Source of the DNA: Isoperla grammatica
Lineage: Eukaryota; Arthropoda; Insecta; Plecoptera; Perlodidae
Length of the DNA: 64,000 bases
Direction: 5' to 3'
NCBI GenBank assembly: GCA_945910005.1
Contig: OX246744.1
Span: 45,650,850 to 45,714,849, forward strand
Under the pieces are notes generated by a model. That model ran no database searches. It saw nothing but the letters and a program-made list of their open reading frames with translations, and was not told the DNA's origin. Position 1 is the first letter of the stretch, and each line of letters begins with the position of its first letter. Of this stretch, positions 60,727 through 64,000 are shown one piece after another. A program made the position numbers and the translations under genes.

Positions 60727-62312
60727 ATGGGGGCTTATAAATATATCCAGGAACTATATCGTAAGAAGCAGAGTGATGTGCTAAGGTTTCTTCTCCGTGT
60801 TCGTTGTTGGCAATATCGTCAACTTACCAAACTCCACCGTTGCCCCCGACCGTCTCGACCTGACAAGGCACGTCGGCTGGGATATCGCTCAAAGCAGGGT
60901 TATGTTATTTTCCGTATGCGAGTACGTCGTGGAGGTCGTAAACGCCCTGTGCCAAAGGGAGCTACCTTCGGTAAGCCCAAGGGACACGGAATCAACGAGT
61001 TAAAGCCCACCCGAAACCTGCAATCTGTCGCTGAAGAACGAGTCGGTAGGCGTTGTGGAGGACTGCGAGTTCTGAACTCATACTGGGTTGCCCAAGATTC
61101 TACTTACAAATACTTTGAAGTGATCCTGATAGACCCTGCCCACAAGGTGAGAATTATTTACTGTAATCAGTTCAGGGTTAGAGCCTAGGTAGGTCTCGGG
61201 GTAGGCCTAGGCCTAGACCTACCTAGGTACAGCTTGCGGACGCATCGATGTAGGCTAGCCTAGGACCTAGACCCTCTTTTAAGTAATTGTAGGCCGAGGG
61301 TAACTAGGGCCTACTTATCAGCATTCATGCACGGCTAGGCCTATGTGCCGAAAGAGGTGGGAAATCGGATTCTCTGCGACTGACGAGGCCCTAGCGCCGC
61401 CGCAGCGCAAACGTCTGTACACTAAGGGCCTAGGCTTAGGCTAGCAACAATAGTAGTAAAAACAAATGTGGGTATCAAGGAAACCTTCCTGCCCATCTGC
61501 ACGTTTGTCTTGAAAGGCCTATGTCGTATGATCGTAGGACCTAGCTGCAGAGTTCGTCTTAAAATAAAACTTATAATTAATACATTGTTGTGCAATTTGG
61601 TTACTGATCGTTGATAGGCCTAGGCTAGGCCTAGTCTACGAATGTTACCTAAAACCAAGATTGCTTTGAAACTAGAATGTAATAATGCAAGTGCATAGGG
61701 CTGGGATAGGCTAGTTGTTTGTTTAAAGATTTTGTGTCAGAATTAAATGTGGGTAGGTTTTCAGTTCATTTGGGAATGTGTATAGGCCCTAATGAGGCCT
61801 ACCTACACCATCCAATAATATGATTAAATTAGTATGAAGGCTCTTTTAACATGTTCTGTACCTTTTTTCCCAAAAGCAAATAAACTAAACTGAAATATTA
61901 ATTTTTATCGTGCTGATGGTATGCCATGTCGAGTAGCTGCTCCATCAACAGCTGGCTTGTGGAGAAGTCCACAGATTTATTTAGATGAGATGAAACGTTT
62001 AGGGGCAGGATGATCAAATGGTTTTTCACACCCCTACAAACGCTGGCTTCTGTCCTACCCCTCGTTTGTGTCATATATTGGCGGCAGCAGCTCTAATGGT
62101 GTTGAAATGTGTTCTAGGCCATCCGTCGAGACCCCAAGACCAACTGGATCTGCAACGCGGTCCACAAGCACCGCGAACTCCGCGGAAAGACCTCTGCCGG
62201 ACGCAAGTCTCGCGGTCTTGGCAAGGGACATCGTTACAGCCAGACCATCGGTGGATCACGCAAGGCTTGCTGGCTGCGCCGCAACTCTTTGAGTCTGCGC
62301 AGGAAACGTTAA
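60727..62312 (+). CDS. RPL15: 60S ribosomal protein L15 (eL15)
   Basis: Two exons, 60727-61146 (140 codons, donor AAG|GTGAGA) and 62118-62312 (acceptor gtgttctag, stop TAA), join in phase 0 to 204 residues, the same length as human RPL15. Diagnostic segments are [46 protein letters not shown]-like [19 protein letters not shown], and in exon 2 [20 protein letters not shown] followed by [14 protein letters not shown]. It is a basic structural protein of the large ribosomal subunit contacting 28S rRNA. Divergently transcribed from SDHB. The intron (971 bp) is rich in TAGGCCTA runs. Confidence 0.98.
61170..61640. repeat. TAGGCCTA/CCTAGG low-complexity runs in RPL15 intron 1
   Basis: Several clusters (61185-61250, 61275-61345, 61425-61445, 61615-61635) of overlapping CCTAGG and TAGGCC palindromes just downstream of exon 1. 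Confidence 0.8.
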
Positions 62313-62340
62313 ACATTGTATGTAATTGATGCGTGTGGTG

Positions 62341-62346
62341 AATAAA
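62341..62346 (+). promoter_or_regulatory. RPL15 polyadenylation signal
   Basis: AATAAA 28 bp past the stop codon, followed by a GT-rich tgcccacgtcttgttt stretch. Confidence 0.85.
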
Positions 62347-62425
62347 ACCTTATTAATTACGTAATGCCCACGTCTTGTTTATTGTCGATCACTTTCCTCT
62401 CGGGATTCTCAATCATTAATAAATA

Positions 62426-62920
62426 CTAGGAAAACGCTCTGTTTGACGCGTTGATAAGCGAGCGCGTCCATATCTACGAACGTTCTGGCGAAATGATCTC
62501 AAAGCTAATAAAAACAACAATTAACAACAATTCAAGAATGTGCATTTCAAATTTTTTTCTAATTTGCATAGCTATTATACTTCCCGATATTGTTGAATGC
62601 AGTGCAATTTGCGTTGCTAAGAATTTTCGTTGTCATTCTGTCTAGTGTTTTCGCGGCGGTCCGCCACCGTTACTAACAGTTATTGAGTGTAACTTTGTAA
62701 CTTTTCGAACGATTTTGCCTCAAAACTATACACCTTCAATCCACATCAAGGCTTGTGAATGGTCCAAATTTCAAGTTAATCGGACTTTCCGTTCGACCGC
62801 TATCGACAGACATAAAAACAAAACAAAAAACAAACATAATGAAGTGCCATAAGAGTCTAGTACAAAAAAAAAACAGAACGAAGTGCCATAAGAGTCTCGT
62901 GGAGACGCTCGCTTAATTAG
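62426..62920 (+). mobile_element. dispersed repeat family F copy 3
   Basis: Starts CTAGGAAAACGCTCTGTTTG and ends GAGACGCTCGCTTAATTAG, as in the pair at 29994/31013, with an internal deletion. It contains two versions of the GAAGTGCCATAAGAGTC end block (62840 and 62879). It begins about 80 bp after the RPL15 polyA signal. Confidence 0.87.
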
Positions 62921-63805
62921 ATGCAAAGTTCTCCTGAGTACCAGATTATTGGTAAAATGCAAATAAGTAGGCCTAAAAATGTCTTGTAGTGCCCACTAGA
63001 AAGTTCACTTTGTTTTGCAATCCAATCTATGCATCGTTCTCACATTTGTAGGCCTATATGGCTTCCAACTTCCAGCCATAATCCTTGGCAAAGTGTCTGA
63101 ACCGGCCTTAACTGGCAGTGAATCGTTTCAACAAAGTTTGGTTATAAAACTTTGTAATTTTAATGTAACCTTACTTCTTTAATCGTTATTAACTTTAAGA
63201 GATATGTACAAGGTTTTGCAAATCCTTGCCCGCTTTATGTACCCATGTCCTGCATTTTACTTATGATTCTTCCAATATACGCTAGGCCTACAAAGGTCAA
63301 GTATATTACGAGGAGACTTACGAGAGATCTTTGCCAGGATTTCAAGTGGGAATGCAGTAGCCAACAGCATCAGGTTAACAGCAAAAGGGTACACTATAAA
63401 AACCGTGTATAATGTCCAGTTCTTAGTAATATCTTGAGTAAGTTACACAATTAGAAAGAGGTAAATGCCACAACTGTGGAATCGTAAGAACTAAAATAAA
63501 TGATGAAACATTGATACTCATTACAGTAAGTATGTATACAAATATTTGCAAATTTTGAATCCGGTGTTTTTGTGAAACCACAATTTAGGCATTTATCATT
63601 TTTTTTTAAATATTGTTCACAAGATGATACTAAAAACATGTGAATTCTGTGCGGTTTTTATAGCGATACTAACCTTGCACCTTCACTTACTGTACTATGG
63701 CCACTACACCAGTTTGGAAGAAGATACAGTTGAAATAAATAGCTCTTGATTATAGTAAAAATATCCATACACATATATTTGTTTCTAATGAATCAGTATT
63801 AACAG
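62921..63805. other. no gene seen
   Basis: AT-rich. The 3' UTR of the minus-strand gene at 63806 presumably lies here, but no clear AATAAA is seen on that strand. Confidence 0.3.
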
Positions 63806-64000
63806 TTAACAGTAAAGATTTTCATAGACAACCACAAAAAACCCCTTCAAGGGTTTAGACATTTCTCCCTTATTAACATTGTAAAGAAACGTAGAACCTG
63901 GTTGCAACTTCGTCGCCTCTTTGACAGCTGGACAAATTGTATTTAAGTCACTCGTACTAGAATTCAGCTCACACTCCACTAACTTACCATTGTCTAAGAC
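63806..64000 (-). CDS. 3' end of an unidentified gene, last two exons
   Basis: At the window edge a minus-strand exon ends GACAATG|GTAAGT (63988). An acceptor (caatttgtccag) then opens 63927-63806 to a TAA stop, and phases match (1 plus 2 bases form Ala). The joint frame reads VLDNAVKEATKLQPGSTFLY, continues NVNKGEMSKPLKGFF and ends VVVYENLYC. The perfect donor and continuous frame support a real gene entering from the right, but 44 residues are too few for me to identify it. Confidence 0.45.
   Translation of the reverse strand, partial: VLDNGKLVECELNSSTSDLNTICPAVKEATKLQPGSTFLYNVNKGEMSKPLKGFFVVVYENLYC

Noticed and set aside
61905..62000. Possible intronic snoRNA in RPL15 intron 1
   Set aside because: A hairpin around gctgatgg/ccatcaacagc and AGATGA-like boxes are present, but complete box pairs and spacing for C/D or H/ACA types are not.

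Overview
This is a piece of an animal nuclear genome. The genes are split by GT-AG introns, they encode metazoan-type proteins, gene density is low, and the rest is packed with short DNA transposons, foldback elements, one clear tRNA-derived SINE, satellites and microsatellites. The abundant TAGGCCTA/CCTAGG low-complexity runs and the mix of hAT, Harbinger-like and P-element-like DNA transposons suggest a marine invertebrate, perhaps a deuterostome such as an echinoderm or hemichordate. The phylum cannot be settled from the sequence alone.

Layout. 1-1007: last three coding exons (+) of an unidentified gene, followed by a 72-bp satellite that a MITE interrupts. 2.2-27.5 kb: gene-poor and repeat-rich, with foldback elements, four TSD-supported or TIR-defined hAT elements including nested ones, a SINE with perfect target-site duplications, and a 20-unit 104-bp satellite (10.4-12.5 kb). 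27566-27733: first coding exon (-) of a formin-like (FMNL) gene. 28-33 kb: a hAT-like element and two inverted copies of a 0.7-kb repeat that form a 1.8-kb foldback. 34829-38080: an intact single-exon THAP-domain/P-element-type transposase (-). 38931-41590: gamma-tubulin (+, three exons), head to head with the transposase gene. 48865-50068: a two-exon gene (-) resembling MPLKIP/TTDN1, with a tandem pair of 436-bp elements just upstream. 54095-60300: complete SDHB (-, six exons), its introns swollen by hAT insertions. 60727-62312: complete RPL15 (+, two exons), head to head with SDHB across 426 bp. 63806-64000: probable last exons (-) of another, unidentified gene.

The host genes are unrelated housekeeping or cytoskeletal functions: microtubule nucleation (gamma-tubulin), respiratory complex II (SDHB), the large ribosomal subunit (RPL15), actin assembly (FMNL) and a TFIIH/mitosis-associated factor (MPLKIP-like). 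There is no operon-like logic beyond two divergent promoters. The most distinctive content is the transposon ecology: at least eight hAT-type elements, six with perfect 8-bp TSDs; at least ten other short inverted-repeat or dispersed families with two to four copies each; several datable nested insertions; and an apparently intact P-element-class transposase.
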